The position numbers and the translations under genes were made by a program. 64,000 bases of DNA from Microbispora corallina (GTDB taxonomy: Bacteria > Actinomycetota > Actinomycetes > Streptosporangiales > Streptosporangiaceae): assembly GCF_016863035.1 (NCBI RefSeq), contig NZ_BOOC01000014.1, positions 62,001-126,000 of the forward strand, read 5' to 3'. Below the pieces are notes generated by a model. The model saw only the letters and a list, made by a program, of their open reading frames with translations. It was not told the DNA's origin and made no database searches. Positions 10,368-20,571 of this stretch are shown piece by piece (within the stretch, counting starts at the first letter, position 1; each line of letters begins with the position of its first letter).

Positions 10368-10847
10368 GTGACGATTGATCAGCTCGACGCCCGGCTCATC
10401 GCGTTGCTGGCCGCCGAGCCGCGCATCGGGGTCCTCGAGAGCTCGCGGCGGCTGAACGTCGCCAGGGGGACGGTCCAGGCGCGGCTCGACCGGCTGGCCG
10501 CCCGCGGCGTGATCACCGGGTACGGCCCGGACGTCGACCCGGGCGCCCTCGGCTTCGACGTCACCGCGTTCGTGACCCTGCAGATCCGGCAGGTGTCCGG
10601 GCACGTGCCGGTGGCCGACCAGCTCGCGCTGATCCCCGAGGTCCTGGAGGTCCACACGATCACCGGAGGCGGCGACATGCTCTGCCGGGTGGTCGCCGGC
10701 AGCAACGCCGACCTGCAGCGCGTCATCGACCGCATCGTCGACGTCCAGGGCGTCGTGCGCACCTCGTCGGTGATCGCCCTGGACACCCCGGTGCCGTACC
10801 GGACGCTGCCGCTCGTCGCCGCCGCGGGCGGCCGGACCGGCGCCTGA
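10368..10847 (+). CDS. Lrp/AsnC family transcriptional regulator
   Basis: The 159-aa protein has an N-terminal winged helix-turn-helix (IDQLDARLIALLAAEPRIGV to about residue 50) and a C-terminal RAM/AsnC ligand domain (about 65-145, with the EVHTITGGGDMLCRVV strand). Such regulators form octamers that bind amino acids. GTG 10368 was chosen because GGAAGGAGGA sits just upstream; the in-frame GTG at 10323 has no such site. Divergent placement with hppD suggests it controls tyrosine degradation in response to an aromatic amino acid, which is inference from context. Confidence 0.88.
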   Translation: MTIDQLDARLIALLAAEPRIGVLESSRRLNVARGTVQARLDRLAARGVITGYGPDVDPGALGFDVTAFVTLQIRQVSGHVPVADQLALIPEVLEVHTITGGGDMLCRVVAGSNADLQRVIDRIVDVQGVVRTSSVIALDTPVPYRTLPLVAAAGGRTGA

Positions 10848-10932
10848 GGTTGCCCACCATCGTGGTCCATCGTTTACCGTGGTTGCATCCGCCCAGCTCA
10901 CGGGCGCAAGCGGACGTATCGGGGGGAAACGG

Positions 10933-13185
10933 GTGGACAGCGGCGACGAACGCCCCACGGAGCCGGTCATCCCGGCCGTCGAGGAGGGCGCCGCCGGGAA
11001 GCCGCGGCGGCGCCGGCGGCTGCCACGGGTCCTGCTTGTCGTCCTCGGCGCGATGATTCTCGGGCTCACCGCGTTCCTCGGCCTCGTGTGGGTGCTCACG
11101 CCGATCCCCGACAGCGCCCAGCAGCTCGCCACCGCGCAGGGCTCGGTCATCTACTACCGGGACGGCAGGACCGTCCTCGCCACCGAGGGCGTCAACCGCA
11201 AGAACGTGCCGATCTCCGAGGTGCCCAAGAGCGTCCGCGACGCCGTGATCGCCGCCGAGAACCGGACGTTCTACCAGGACCAGGGCGTGTCGCTGTCCGG
11301 CACGGCCCGGGCCATGTGGTCCACCATCACCGGGCGGCAGCTCCAGGGCGGGTCCACGATCACCCAGCAGATGGTCCGCAACTACTACAGCGGCCTCGGC
11401 CAGGAACGCTCCATTTCGCGCAAGCTCAAAGAGATCATGATCGCGCTGAAGGTGGACGGGTCGAAGCCCAAGGACTGGGTCCTGGAGCGGTACCTCAACA
11501 CGATCTACTTCGGCCGCGGCGCGTACGGCGTCCAGGCCGCGGCCAAGGCCTACTTCGGCGTGAACGTCGAGGACCTCTCGACGGCCCAGGGCGCCTACCT
11601 GGCCGCGGTGATCCAGCAGCCCACCCGGTTCGCCGACCCGAAGGGGGACGACCTGGTGGCCGTCCAGGCCAGGTGGAGGTCGGTCGTCGACGGCATGGTC
11701 CAGATCCGGGCGCTCAGCCGGGACGACGCCGAGCGGCTGGCCTTCCCCACGCTCGCCAGACAGAAGGCGCCGCTGTCGCTCGGCGGCCAGAACGGCTACA
11801 TGCTCGCCCAGGTCCGGGCCGAGCTCAACCGGCTCGGGTACACCGACGAGGACATCAACCAGGGCGGCCTGAAGGTCACCACCACCTTCGACAAGAAGCT
11901 GATGGGCCTGGCCCAGCAGGCCGTGAAGTCGGTCCTGCCGGACGGCACGCCCAAGAAGGTGCGCACCGGCCTGGCCGCGGTCGACCCGGCGACCGGCGAG
12001 GTCGTGGCCTTCTACGGCGGCCGCTACGAGACCAACCAGTACGACAACGCGTTCTCGGCCAAGGTCCAGGCCGGCTCCACGTTCAAGCCGTACACGCTCG
12101 CGGCCGCGCTGGAGGCGGGCTTCGGCCTCGACACCCTGGTGTACGGCAACTCGCCCATCCGCATCGGCAACGCCGACATCCCCAACTCGGGCGGGACGTC
12201 GTACGGGCCGGAGATCAACCTCGTCGACGCGACCCGCAACTCGGTGAACACGGCCTTCGTCGACCTGGGGCAGAAGGTCGGGCTCGGCAAGGTGGCCGCC
12301 ATGGCGGAGGCGGCCGGAATCCCCGCCGATCAGCTCACGCCGCACGAGTCGGCCGCCACCTTCCCGCTCGGCGTCGCCTCCGTCAGCGCGGTCCAGCAGG
12401 CCTCGGGCTTCGCGACGTTCGCCGCCCTGGGCGTCCACCACGACGCCCACGTGATCAGGTCGGTGACCGACGCCCGCGGCGTCACCCGGAAGATCACCGC
12501 GCCCGCCAGGCGGGCCTTCCGCGAGGAGACGGCGGCCGACGCGACGTACGCCATGGAGCAGGTGGTGCGCGGCGGGACGGGCACCGCGGCCCGCCTGTGG
12601 GACCGTCCGGTCGCCGGCAAGACCGGCACCACCGACAAGTCGTCCGCCGTCTGGTTCTCGGGCTTCGTGCCGCAGATGGCCGTCGCCGTGAACATGTTCC
12701 GCGACGACAACAAGCCGGTGAGCGTCCCCGGCTACGGCGAGCTGTTCGGCGGGTCGCTGCCCGCGCAGATCTGGAAGGCGTTCATGACCGAGGCCATGGA
12801 CGGCAAGCCGGTCAAGCAGTTCCCCGACCCGGTCACCTGGGACCCCTACAACTACTGGGACGGCTACTCGGCGGCCCGGCCCGACCAGGTGGGCGGCCAG
12901 ACGACGTTCCCCGGCCAGGGCGACCCCTCGGCGCCGTACCCCTCGCAGGGCCCCGGCGCCGGGCCCGGCGGCGGCCCGGGCGGCGGGCCGGGTGGCGGCC
13001 CGGGTGGCGGGCCGGCGCAGGAGACGCCGCCGGGGAACCCGCCCGGCGACATCGGTCCACCCGACGGCAACGGCCGTACGGGCGACGGCACCGGCCTCGG
13101 CGGAGACGGCCGCGGAGACGGTGGTGGAGAGGGCGCCGGCTCCGACGGCGAGCCCCCGCCCACGACCGTCACCCCCGCAGGTTGA
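10933..13185 (+). CDS. Bifunctional transglycosylase/transpeptidase penicillin-binding protein
   Basis: A 750-aa class A PBP that polymerises and cross-links peptidoglycan at the outer face of the membrane. A basic cytoplasmic N-terminus and one membrane segment (about residues 37-58) are followed by the GT51 glycosyltransferase domain with ENRTFYQDQGVS and GGSTITQQMVRN. The transpeptidase domain has the active-site SxxK in AGSTFKPYT, SVN, and KTGTT. The C-terminus ends in a Gly/Pro-rich tail of about 95 residues (GGGPGGGPGGGPG and so on), a common feature in actinomycete PBPs that may cross or sense the wall. GTG 10933 follows a G-rich stretch. Confidence 0.93.
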   Translation: MDSGDERPTEPVIPAVEEGAAGKPRRRRRLPRVLLVVLGAMILGLTAFLGLVWVLTPIPDSAQQLATAQGSVIYYRDGRTVLATEGVNRKNVPISEVPKSVRDAVIAAENRTFYQDQGVSLSGTARAMWSTITGRQLQGGSTITQQMVRNYYSGLGQERSISRKLKEIMIALKVDGSKPKDWVLERYLNTIYFGRGAYGVQAAAKAYFGVNVEDLSTAQGAYLAAVIQQPTRFADPKGDDLVAVQARWRSVVDGMVQIRALSRDDAERLAFPTLARQKAPLSLGGQNGYMLAQVRAELNRLGYTDEDINQGGLKVTTTFDKKLMGLAQQAVKSVLPDGTPKKVRTGLAAVDPATGEVVAFYGGRYETNQYDNAFSAKVQAGSTFKPYTLAAALEAGFGLDTLVYGNSPIRIGNADIPNSGGTSYGPEINLVDATRNSVNTAFVDLGQKVGLGKVAAMAEAAGIPADQLTPHESAATFPLGVASVSAVQQASGFATFAALGVHHDAHVIRSVTDARGVTRKITAPARRAFREETAADATYAMEQVVRGGTGTAARLWDRPVAGKTGTTDKSSAVWFSGFVPQMAVAVNMFRDDNKPVSVPGYGELFGGSLPAQIWKAFMTEAMDGKPVKQFPDPVTWDPYNYWDGYSAARPDQVGGQTTFPGQGDPSAPYPSQGPGAGPGGGPGGGPGGGPGGGPAQETPPGNPPGDIGPPDGNGRTGDGTGLGGDGRGDGGGEGAGSDGEPPPTTVTPAG

Positions 13186-13189
13186 CCCC

Positions 13190-13204
13190 CGCCGGACGAG
13201 CCGG

Positions 13205-13214
<10 letters not shown>
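13190..13214. terminator. Weak bidirectional terminator hairpin
   Basis: CGCCGG at 13190-13195 pairs with CCGGCG at 13209-13214 in the 19-nt gap between the convergent PBP and DUF255 genes, extending into the end of the latter. There is no T tract. Confidence 0.35.
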
Positions 13215-15190
<1,976 letters not shown>

Positions 15191-15353
15191 CGAGATCCTC
15201 TCCCCAGCCGGTGCGATCCCTACCCCGCCCAGTCTGCTCGGGGGATCCCCGCCGGGCGAAATCCGGGGCTGGGGGTTCCGTTACGGCGGCCAGGCACGCA
15301 GGTGGGAACCGTGGGGGTGTGTTCGCGCGCGGCCCGGCGTAGGCTCACAGGAC

Positions 15354-16514
15354 GTGGGCGTGGATCTGGACTTCGCGATCAGGCACTCGGGCCGGCCGGC
15401 CGTGGCGCTGACCCGGCGTGACGTGGCGCGTGCCCTGCTCGCGGTGCCCACGGGGCAGGCCCTGGTGGCCCTGCCGGACCTGCGCCGCCAGCTTCTGGCG
15501 GCCGGAAACCCGCTGTCCGTGACGTTCTGGGAGTCGGCCAAGGCCATCCTGACGAGGATCGAGTCGGGGGTGGCGACGGTCGGCGACGTGCAGCGCTGGC
15601 TGGAGTCGAGCGGCACCGAGCCGATCATGCTGACCCGCAGCTACTTCCTGTGGCCGGAGGAGACCGAGCGCGGCCCGGTGGCCACCGAGATGTACGAGCG
15701 CCTGGTCGAGTTCCTCGAGGAGCGGCTGGCCGAAGGGGAGATCGACGCGGACGCCCTGGCCGCGGGCGACCCCGACGCCCGGCACGCCTACGAGGACCTC
15801 CAGGAGCGCTGGCTCGGCACCCCGCTGCCGGACGGCCGGGTGCCGAACGTGGTGGTCAACGACGAGCAGGACCAGGAGCTCTACGCCGCCTGGGACGAGG
15901 AGGAGGCCTTCGCGCTCAGCGAGCTGCGCCGGCTGCTCGACGACCTGCCCGAGCCGCCGTTCCCCGCGGGGGACCTGCGCTCGGCGGCCACCCGGCTGCG
16001 CGTCACGCTGACCAGGCCCGGCTACCCGGGGAACGTGCTGCGGGCCTGCGCCGGGCTGGACGAGAACGCGCTGCCCGAGCGCGACGAGGACCTGTGGCTG
16101 GCCGTCGCGGCCGGCATCGTGGCGCCGATATCCGACCTCCCCGACGAGGAGGACGCGGCCCGCTTCTTCGACATGGAGGGCGAGCTCTCCCACGAGGACT
16201 CGATCCTGGCCTCGCTGTGCGCCATCCACCACGCCGACTGGCTCGCCGCCGTGACGACCCTGGTCCGGTACGGCCCGGGGGTGCTCGCCTCGCCCGAGCG
16301 GATCGCCCGGTTCATCGCCGACTCCGAGGACGTGGACGTCGAGCCCGACGAGCCGGAGGACCTCGAGGCGACGGAGATGCTCTTCACCGCCGTCACCCCG
16401 CTGTGGGCGCACCTCGGCATCGTCAACCGGGCCGAGGTGCTCACCCCGCTCGGCTGGTGGGGCCTGCCCAAGGCCCTGGAGCGCGCCTGGTCGGGCTCGA
16501 TCCCGCCGGAGTGA
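15354..16514 (+). CDS. Conserved protein of unknown function
   Basis: I do not recognise a family. The 386-aa product is acidic, has no signal peptide or membrane segment, and is probably a helical cytosolic protein. Conserved-looking segments are HSGRPAVALTRRDVARALL at the N-terminus, a central acidic block (DEEDAARFFDMEGELSHEDS) and a C-terminus ending LTPLGWWGLPKALERAW. The GTG at 15354 has only AGGA nearby, but TAGGCT at 15340-15345 lies about 8 nt upstream, so a leaderless transcript is possible. An in-frame GTG at 15360 is an alternative. Codon use matches its neighbours. It converges on the GNAT gene. Confidence 0.7.
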   Translation: MGVDLDFAIRHSGRPAVALTRRDVARALLAVPTGQALVALPDLRRQLLAAGNPLSVTFWESAKAILTRIESGVATVGDVQRWLESSGTEPIMLTRSYFLWPEETERGPVATEMYERLVEFLEERLAEGEIDADALAAGDPDARHAYEDLQERWLGTPLPDGRVPNVVVNDEQDQELYAAWDEEEAFALSELRRLLDDLPEPPFPAGDLRSAATRLRVTLTRPGYPGNVLRACAGLDENALPERDEDLWLAVAAGIVAPISDLPDEEDAARFFDMEGELSHEDSILASLCAIHHADWLAAVTTLVRYGPGVLASPERIARFIADSEDVDVEPDEPEDLEATEMLFTAVTPLWAHLGIVNRAEVLTPLGWWGLPKALERAWSGSIPPE

Positions 16515-16527
16515 CCGGGCGGGAGGG

Positions 16528-16830
16528 TCAGTCGGTGACCTCGGAGCGGTAGTCGTCGCCGACCAGGTCGGCGTACTCCTGGTGCCGCTTGATGTAGGCG
16601 GAGACGAACGGGCACAGCGGCGCCACCGTCAGCCCGGCGTCCCGCGCCCCGTCGAGGGCGGTCCGGACCAGCGCGCTGCCCAGCCCCTTGCCCTCGAACT
16701 CCTCGCCGATCTCGGTGTGGGTGAACACGATCGTGTCGCCGCGCAGCTTGTACTGCGCGAAGCCGGCGAGCCGGCCGTCGACCGTGATCTCGTACCGCGA
16801 CCTGCCCGGGTTGTCGGCGACCTCGCTCAC
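16528..16830 (-). CDS. Short GNAT-type N-acetyltransferase
   Basis: A 100-aa protein of the single-domain Gcn5-related class (YidJ/COG2388 type). It has the TEIGEEFEGKGLGSALVRTAL acetyl-CoA loop and a C-terminal PLCPFVSAYIKRHQEYADLV containing the catalytic-region Cys and Tyr. These small acetyltransferases are often called YjdJ-like and their substrates are unknown. Its GTG overlaps the stop of a 55-aa membrane protein gene by 4 nt, so the two are made together. Confidence 0.85.
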   Translation of the reverse strand: MSEVADNPGRSRYEITVDGRLAGFAQYKLRGDTIVFTHTEIGEEFEGKGLGSALVRTALDGARDAGLTVAPLCPFVSAYIKRHQEYADLVGDDYRSEVTD

Positions 16831-16994
16831 GTGTCGGATCCGTTCTCGCTCGGGCGGTCGTCACGCCGGTCGTCGGGCGTCTGGATCTTGGCGAACTGCC
16901 TGTTCATCGACTTGAGGAGGAAGAACAGGGCCAGCCCGATCGCCGCGACGATGGCGAACGCGATGACTCCCGGACCATAGCTGGTGTAGTCCAC
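16827..16994 (-). CDS. Small single-span membrane protein (55 aa)
   Basis: The frame starts at GTG 16994, just behind a perfect GGAGG, and encodes 55 residues. The product begins VDYTSYGPGVIAFAIV, has one membrane helix (about residues 9-29), and ends in a charged, Asp/Arg-rich cytosolic tail (DDRRDDRPSENGSDT). Its TGA overlaps the GTG of the GNAT gene. No family is recognised, but the ribosome site, the coupling and the clean membrane-helix design support a real gene. A TATAAG hexamer at 17003-17008 on this strand may be its -10 element. Confidence 0.75.
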   Translation of the reverse strand: MDYTSYGPGVIAFAIVAAIGLALFFLLKSMNRQFAKIQTPDDRRDDRPSENGSDT

Positions 16995-17028
16995 GCCTCC
17001 AGCTTATAGCTCGGGTTTCCCGCCCCGT

Positions 17029-17053
17029 CGTCCCGCTGCGCGCGGCCGGGACG
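17029..17053 (-). terminator. Terminator hairpin downstream of mca
   Basis: CGTCCCG at 17029-17035 pairs with CGGGACG at 17047-17053 around an 11-nt GC-rich loop, 46 nt past the mca stop. There is no T tract, as is usual in this GC-rich DNA. Confidence 0.4.
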
Positions 17054-17098
17054 GCGCCTCGCCGTGGGCGCCGTGGCCGCGCTCAGCTCCAGGACTCC

Positions 17099-17980
17099 CT
17101 ACGGGCAGGCGGGGGTGACCTCGACGTGGATCCCGGCGAACAGGTCGTCCTCGGGGAGCGTCGTGTCCACGAGCGAGCGCGCGAGGTGGTAGTCCTCGGT
17201 CGGCCAGACCTCCTCCTGCACCTCCCGGGGGCAGACGAACCAGAACCCGTCCGGGTCGACCTGGGTGGCGTGGGCGAGCAGCGCCAGGTCGCGGACCTCG
17301 AAGTACTCCGCGCACGGGACCCGGGTCGTGACCTCCCACTTCTCCGGGCGGTCCTCCCAGCGCGAGATCCAGTCGGCGTACGGCGAGCCCATGCCGCGCT
17401 CGTTCATGGCCTCGTGGAGCGCCTCGAACCGCTCGCGGGTGAAGCCCATGTGGTAGTAGAGCTTGAGCGGCTGCCACGGCTCGCCCGTCCCCGGATAGCG
17501 GTCCGGGTCGCCCGCCGCCTCGAAGGCCTCCACCGACACCCGGTTGGTCATGATGTGGTCGGGGTGCGGGTAGCCGCCGTTGTCGTCGTACGTGAGGATC
17601 ACGTGGGGCCGGAACTCGCGGACGGCGGCCACGAGCGGGGCCGACGCGACCTCGATCGGCTGCAGCGCGAAGCAGCCCTCGGGCAGCGGCTCGTTCTCGT
17701 CCTCCGGGAGCCCGGAGTCGACGAACCCGAGGAAGCGCTGATCGACGCCGAGGATCTCCCGCGCCTTCTCCATCTCCTGGCGGCGCACCTCGGCGATGTT
17801 CTCCAGGATGTCGGGACGGTCCATCTTGGGGTTGAGGATCGAGCCCCGCTCGCCGCCGGTACAGGTCACCACGAGGACCTCCGCCCCCTCGGCGACGTAA
17901 CGGGCCATCGTCGCCGCGCCCTTGCTCGACTCGTCGTCAGGGTGCGCGTGCACGGCCATCAGCCTCAACGATGCACTCAC
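17099..17980 (-). CDS. mca: Mycothiol S-conjugate amidase
   Basis: A 293-aa zinc amidase that cleaves mycothiol-toxin adducts to a mercapturic acid plus glucosaminyl-inositol, in the cytosol. The LmbE-type zinc motif HPDDES is at residues 13-18, and the second zinc region is YPHPDH. The RLMAVHAHPDDESSKGAAT start and TGGERGSILNP stretch separate Mca from the related deacetylase MshB. I chose GTG 17980, preceded by GAGGAGAG and matching the short family N-terminus; ATG 17992 is possible. Mycothiol is specific to actinobacteria. It is divergent from the DUF4307 gene, a common actinobacterial arrangement. Confidence 0.94.
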   Translation of the reverse strand: MSASLRLMAVHAHPDDESSKGAATMARYVAEGAEVLVVTCTGGERGSILNPKMDRPDILENIAEVRRQEMEKAREILGVDQRFLGFVDSGLPEDENEPLPEGCFALQPIEVASAPLVAAVREFRPHVILTYDDNGGYPHPDHIMTNRVSVEAFEAAGDPDRYPGTGEPWQPLKLYYHMGFTRERFEALHEAMNERGMGSPYADWISRWEDRPEKWEVTTRVPCAEYFEVRDLALLAHATQVDPDGFWFVCPREVQEEVWPTEDYHLARSLVDTTLPEDDLFAGIHVEVTPACP

Positions 17981-18123
17981 GGCTCTCCTCATGTGACTTC
18001 CGGCTACCAGAAGAGGTTAGCTTCTAATTGGCCGTGTGCTCCGGAAGCGCCTCGACGGCGACGGGGCCACGACCACGCCCAATCGTCTCGCACAACACCG
18101 ACAATTCCCGAGGTGATTCCACC

Positions 18124-18561
18124 ATGGCCAGCGACGAGGCCGAACGACGGCCCGGATCTCCCGGCGCGGGCCCCATCCTCGGCACCCCGGACGACTTCGC
18201 CGAACGTCCGCCCGGCCGGGGCCGGTTCGTGGCCTACGTCCTCATCGGCCTGGTCGTCGCGCTCATGGCCGGCGGCTGGGGCTACGTCATGCTCGCCGCC
18301 CACGGCAACCCGGTGGTCGACGCGGAGGTGGTGGCGTTCGACGCGAGCGCGCCCGGCTCCGCGCAGGTGACCTTCACCGTGCACAAGCCCGCCGACCGCG
18401 CGGCGACGTGCCGCGTGCGCGCGGTGGATGACCAGCACATGGAGGTCGGGGGCCGCGACGTCGACATCCCCAAGGGGAGGTCCGACCTCCAGTTCACCGA
18501 AAAGCTGAGGACGAGCGCCCAGGCCACGACGGTTCAGGTCGACTACTGCGATCTCGTATAG
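18124..18561 (+). CDS. DUF4307 membrane protein
   Basis: A 145-aa protein with a cytoplasmic Pro/Gly-rich N-terminus, one membrane segment (about residues 38-58, VAYVLIGLVVALMAGGWGYV) and a small extracytoplasmic beta domain with two cysteines (TCRVRA and DYCDLV) that could form a disulfide. This matches DUF4307, found next to mca and greA across actinobacteria. Function is unknown. ATG 18124 follows GAGGTGA. It precedes greA by 75 nt. Confidence 0.85.
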   Translation: MASDEAERRPGSPGAGPILGTPDDFAERPPGRGRFVAYVLIGLVVALMAGGWGYVMLAAHGNPVVDAEVVAFDASAPGSAQVTFTVHKPADRAATCRVRAVDDQHMEVGGRDVDIPKGRSDLQFTEKLRTSAQATTVQVDYCDLV

Positions 18562-18636
18562 TGGAATCTTTGGGGAAGCGTTCGAAGGCGTTAACTTGGC
18601 AGCCCTTCGAGTCACTTACGGAAACAAGGAGAGCCC

Positions 18637-19137
18637 GTGGCCGTCTCCCAGAACGACAACGTCACCTGGCTGACGCAAGAGGCGTACGACCGCCTCAAGG
18701 AGGAGTACGAGTACCTTTCGGGCCCGGGTCGCACGGACATCGCCAAGAAGATCGAAGCCGCCCGGGAAGAGGGTGACCTGCGGGAGAACGGCGGCTACCA
18801 CGCCGCCAAGGACGAGCAGGGCAAGATGGAGGCCAGGATCTTCCACCTCCGTCAGATCCTCGACAGCGCGCGCGTGGGCGAGGCCCCCCGCGCCGAGGGC
18901 GTCGTCGGTCCCGGCATGACCGTGACGGTCCGCTTCGACGGCGACGACGAGGAGGTCACCTTCCTGCTGGCCTCCCGTGAGGAGAGCGGCGCGCCGATCG
19001 ACGTGTACTCGCCCAATTCCCCGCTCGGATCCGCCATCAACGGCAAGAAGGTCGGCGAGAAGGCCAGCTACACGCTGCCGAACGGCCGGCAGAACACGGT
19101 CGAGATCCTCGAGGCCGTGCCGTACATCGGCAACTGA
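18637..19137 (+). CDS. greA: Transcription elongation factor GreA
   Basis: The 166-aa protein has the N-terminal coiled coil (about residues 1-80, with the conserved acidic tip AREEGDLRENGGYHAAKDEQ) and the C-terminal FKBP-like domain. It enters the RNA polymerase secondary channel and stimulates cleavage of backtracked RNA. GTG 18637 follows AAGGAGAG. A 40-bp perfect palindrome lies 16 nt past the stop. Confidence 0.96.
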   Translation: MAVSQNDNVTWLTQEAYDRLKEEYEYLSGPGRTDIAKKIEAAREEGDLRENGGYHAAKDEQGKMEARIFHLRQILDSARVGEAPRAEGVVGPGMTVTVRFDGDDEEVTFLLASREESGAPIDVYSPNSPLGSAINGKKVGEKASYTLPNGRQNTVEILEAVPYIGN

Positions 19138-19153
19138 TTCGGCGACACACCCG

Positions 19154-19193
19154 CGGCCGGAATTCCCGCAATCGATTGCGGGAATTCCGGCCG
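19154..19193. terminator. 40-bp perfect palindrome after greA
   Basis: Positions 19154-19193 form an uninterrupted perfect palindrome centred on ATCGAT (19171-19176), with arms reading CGGCCGGAATTCCCGCAAT. As RNA it gives an 18-bp stem with a 4-nt loop. It is followed by TGCGGCAATC, not a T tract. The position 16 nt after greA and 52 nt before the NlpC gene suggests termination; the perfect symmetry also allows a DNA-binding role. Confidence 0.65.
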
Positions 19194-19244
19194 TGCGGCA
19201 ATCTCGTCGTGGAACGGACCATTGCCGCGGAAAGGGGTGAGATC

Positions 19245-20555
19245 GTGCTCGATCGCCGAGCGCGCTTCTCCACCCGTGTCCGCAGGAACCTCGCCAGGGC
19301 GCTCTCGGAGACCCGGCAGGACCTCGCCTACCGGCCACGACTGCCTCGCAGGGACCCGGTCCGCAGGGCCGCGGGCCTGCGCCGCGCCGTCCCCCTCATC
19401 ACCGTGCTGCTGGTCTCCGTGCTCTCGGCCGACGTCCTGATCCTCACCGGGATGGACGAGGCGGCCGGGTCCGACACGGCGGCCGTGCAGATCGGGCGTC
19501 GTCCCGGGCACGGGTACGTCGCCGCCGCGCAGCGCGGGGACGCCTCCGGCCGGGGCGGGCCGCGGCCCACGGCGGCGCCGGCCGCGGTCGCGCCGCTGAC
19601 GCGGCTGATCCGCCCGCACCTGTTCGTCGTGGCCGACCACCCGCTGCCGCCGGACGTGGTCGACAGGGTGAGGCACCAGAAGGGCGTGGCCTCCGCCGAG
19701 GTCACCGACGCCGCCGGCGTGCTGGTGGACGGCAAACGGGTGCAGACGATGGGCGTCGACCCCTCGACGTTCCGTGCCTACACCCCCTCGATCACCGCGG
19801 CGTCCGACGCCCTGTGGCGCAACATCGCCGACGGCGACATGGCCGTGTCGTTCGAGCTCGGCCACGACGGCGGCGTGAAGCTCGGCTCCACGGTGGACGG
19901 CGGCGGGCGCAGGCTGCGCATCGGGGCGTACGCCACAGTGGGCATGGGGTCGATCGCGGCGGTCGTGTCGCATCGGACGGCCATGGCGCTCGGCGTCCCG
20001 CAGGGCAACGCGCTCGTCGTCAGCGCGCCCGAGGTCGACTCCGGCAAGCTGCGGTCCGCGCTCCTGTCGATCCTGCCGAAGGGCAGCCAGGTCGCCACGA
20101 TCAACCCGGTCGTGGTCGCGCCGAAGGGCCGCACGGCCTGGCCCGCGTCGGCGTTCATGGCGCCCCAGCAGCTCCAGACCGCCCTCCAGGCCGCGGTGAG
20201 CAAGCTCGGCCGCCCGTACGTGTGGGGCGCCGAGGGCCCGGACAGCTTCGACTGCTCGGGCCTGGTCCAGTGGGCGTACGGGCAGGCGGGGGTGCGGATG
20301 CCGCGGGTGGCGGCGCAGCAGTGGGCGGCCGGGCCGCAGATCCCGCTGTCCCAGGCCCAGCCGGGCGACCTGCTGTTCTGGCGCAACGACCCGACCAACC
20401 CCGGATACATCTCCCACGTGGCGATCTACTGGGGCAACGGGAAGATGCTGCACGCGCCGCACACCGGCGACGTGGTCCGCATCGCCGACGTCTACACGAA
20501 GAACCTCGCGGGCGTGGTCCGGGTGAGCCCCGCCGTCGCCGCCCGCGTCCGCTGA
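19245..20555 (+). CDS. NlpC/P60 family secreted peptidoglycan hydrolase
   Basis: The 436-aa protein has a basic N-terminus, a single hydrophobic signal or anchor segment (about residues 50-70, PLITVLLVSVLSADVLILTG), an Ala/Pro linker, a middle domain of unknown type, and a C-terminal NlpC/P60 cysteine peptidase. The catalytic residues are C337 (FDCSGLVQWAYGQ), H391 (ISHVAIYWG) and H403 (MLHAPHTGD). It should cut D-Glu-mDAP bonds in wall peptides. GTG 19245 follows GGGGTGAG; in-frame GTG 19209 is an alternative. It converges on the TetR gene through a shared palindrome. Confidence 0.9.
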   Translation: MLDRRARFSTRVRRNLARALSETRQDLAYRPRLPRRDPVRRAAGLRRAVPLITVLLVSVLSADVLILTGMDEAAGSDTAAVQIGRRPGHGYVAAAQRGDASGRGGPRPTAAPAAVAPLTRLIRPHLFVVADHPLPPDVVDRVRHQKGVASAEVTDAAGVLVDGKRVQTMGVDPSTFRAYTPSITAASDALWRNIADGDMAVSFELGHDGGVKLGSTVDGGGRRLRIGAYATVGMGSIAAVVSHRTAMALGVPQGNALVVSAPEVDSGKLRSALLSILPKGSQVATINPVVVAPKGRTAWPASAFMAPQQLQTALQAAVSKLGRPYVWGAEGPDSFDCSGLVQWAYGQAGVRMPRVAAQQWAAGPQIPLSQAQPGDLLFWRNDPTNPGYISHVAIYWGNGKMLHAPHTGDVVRIADVYTKNLAGVVRVSPAVAARVR

Positions 20556-20571
20556 CCCGCCGGCGGGTCAG
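20552..20571. terminator. Bidirectional terminator palindrome
   Basis: A perfect 20-bp palindrome (arm CTGACCCGCC) spans the stop codons of both convergent genes: TGA of the NlpC gene at 20553-20555 and the TetR stop at 20568-20570. One hairpin can therefore end both transcripts. Confidence 0.6.

Noticed and set aside
12960-13020. Low-complexity GGC/CCG repeats at the PBP 3' end as a possible recombination repeat
   Set aside because: They stay in frame and encode the Gly/Pro tail common in actinomycete PBPs.
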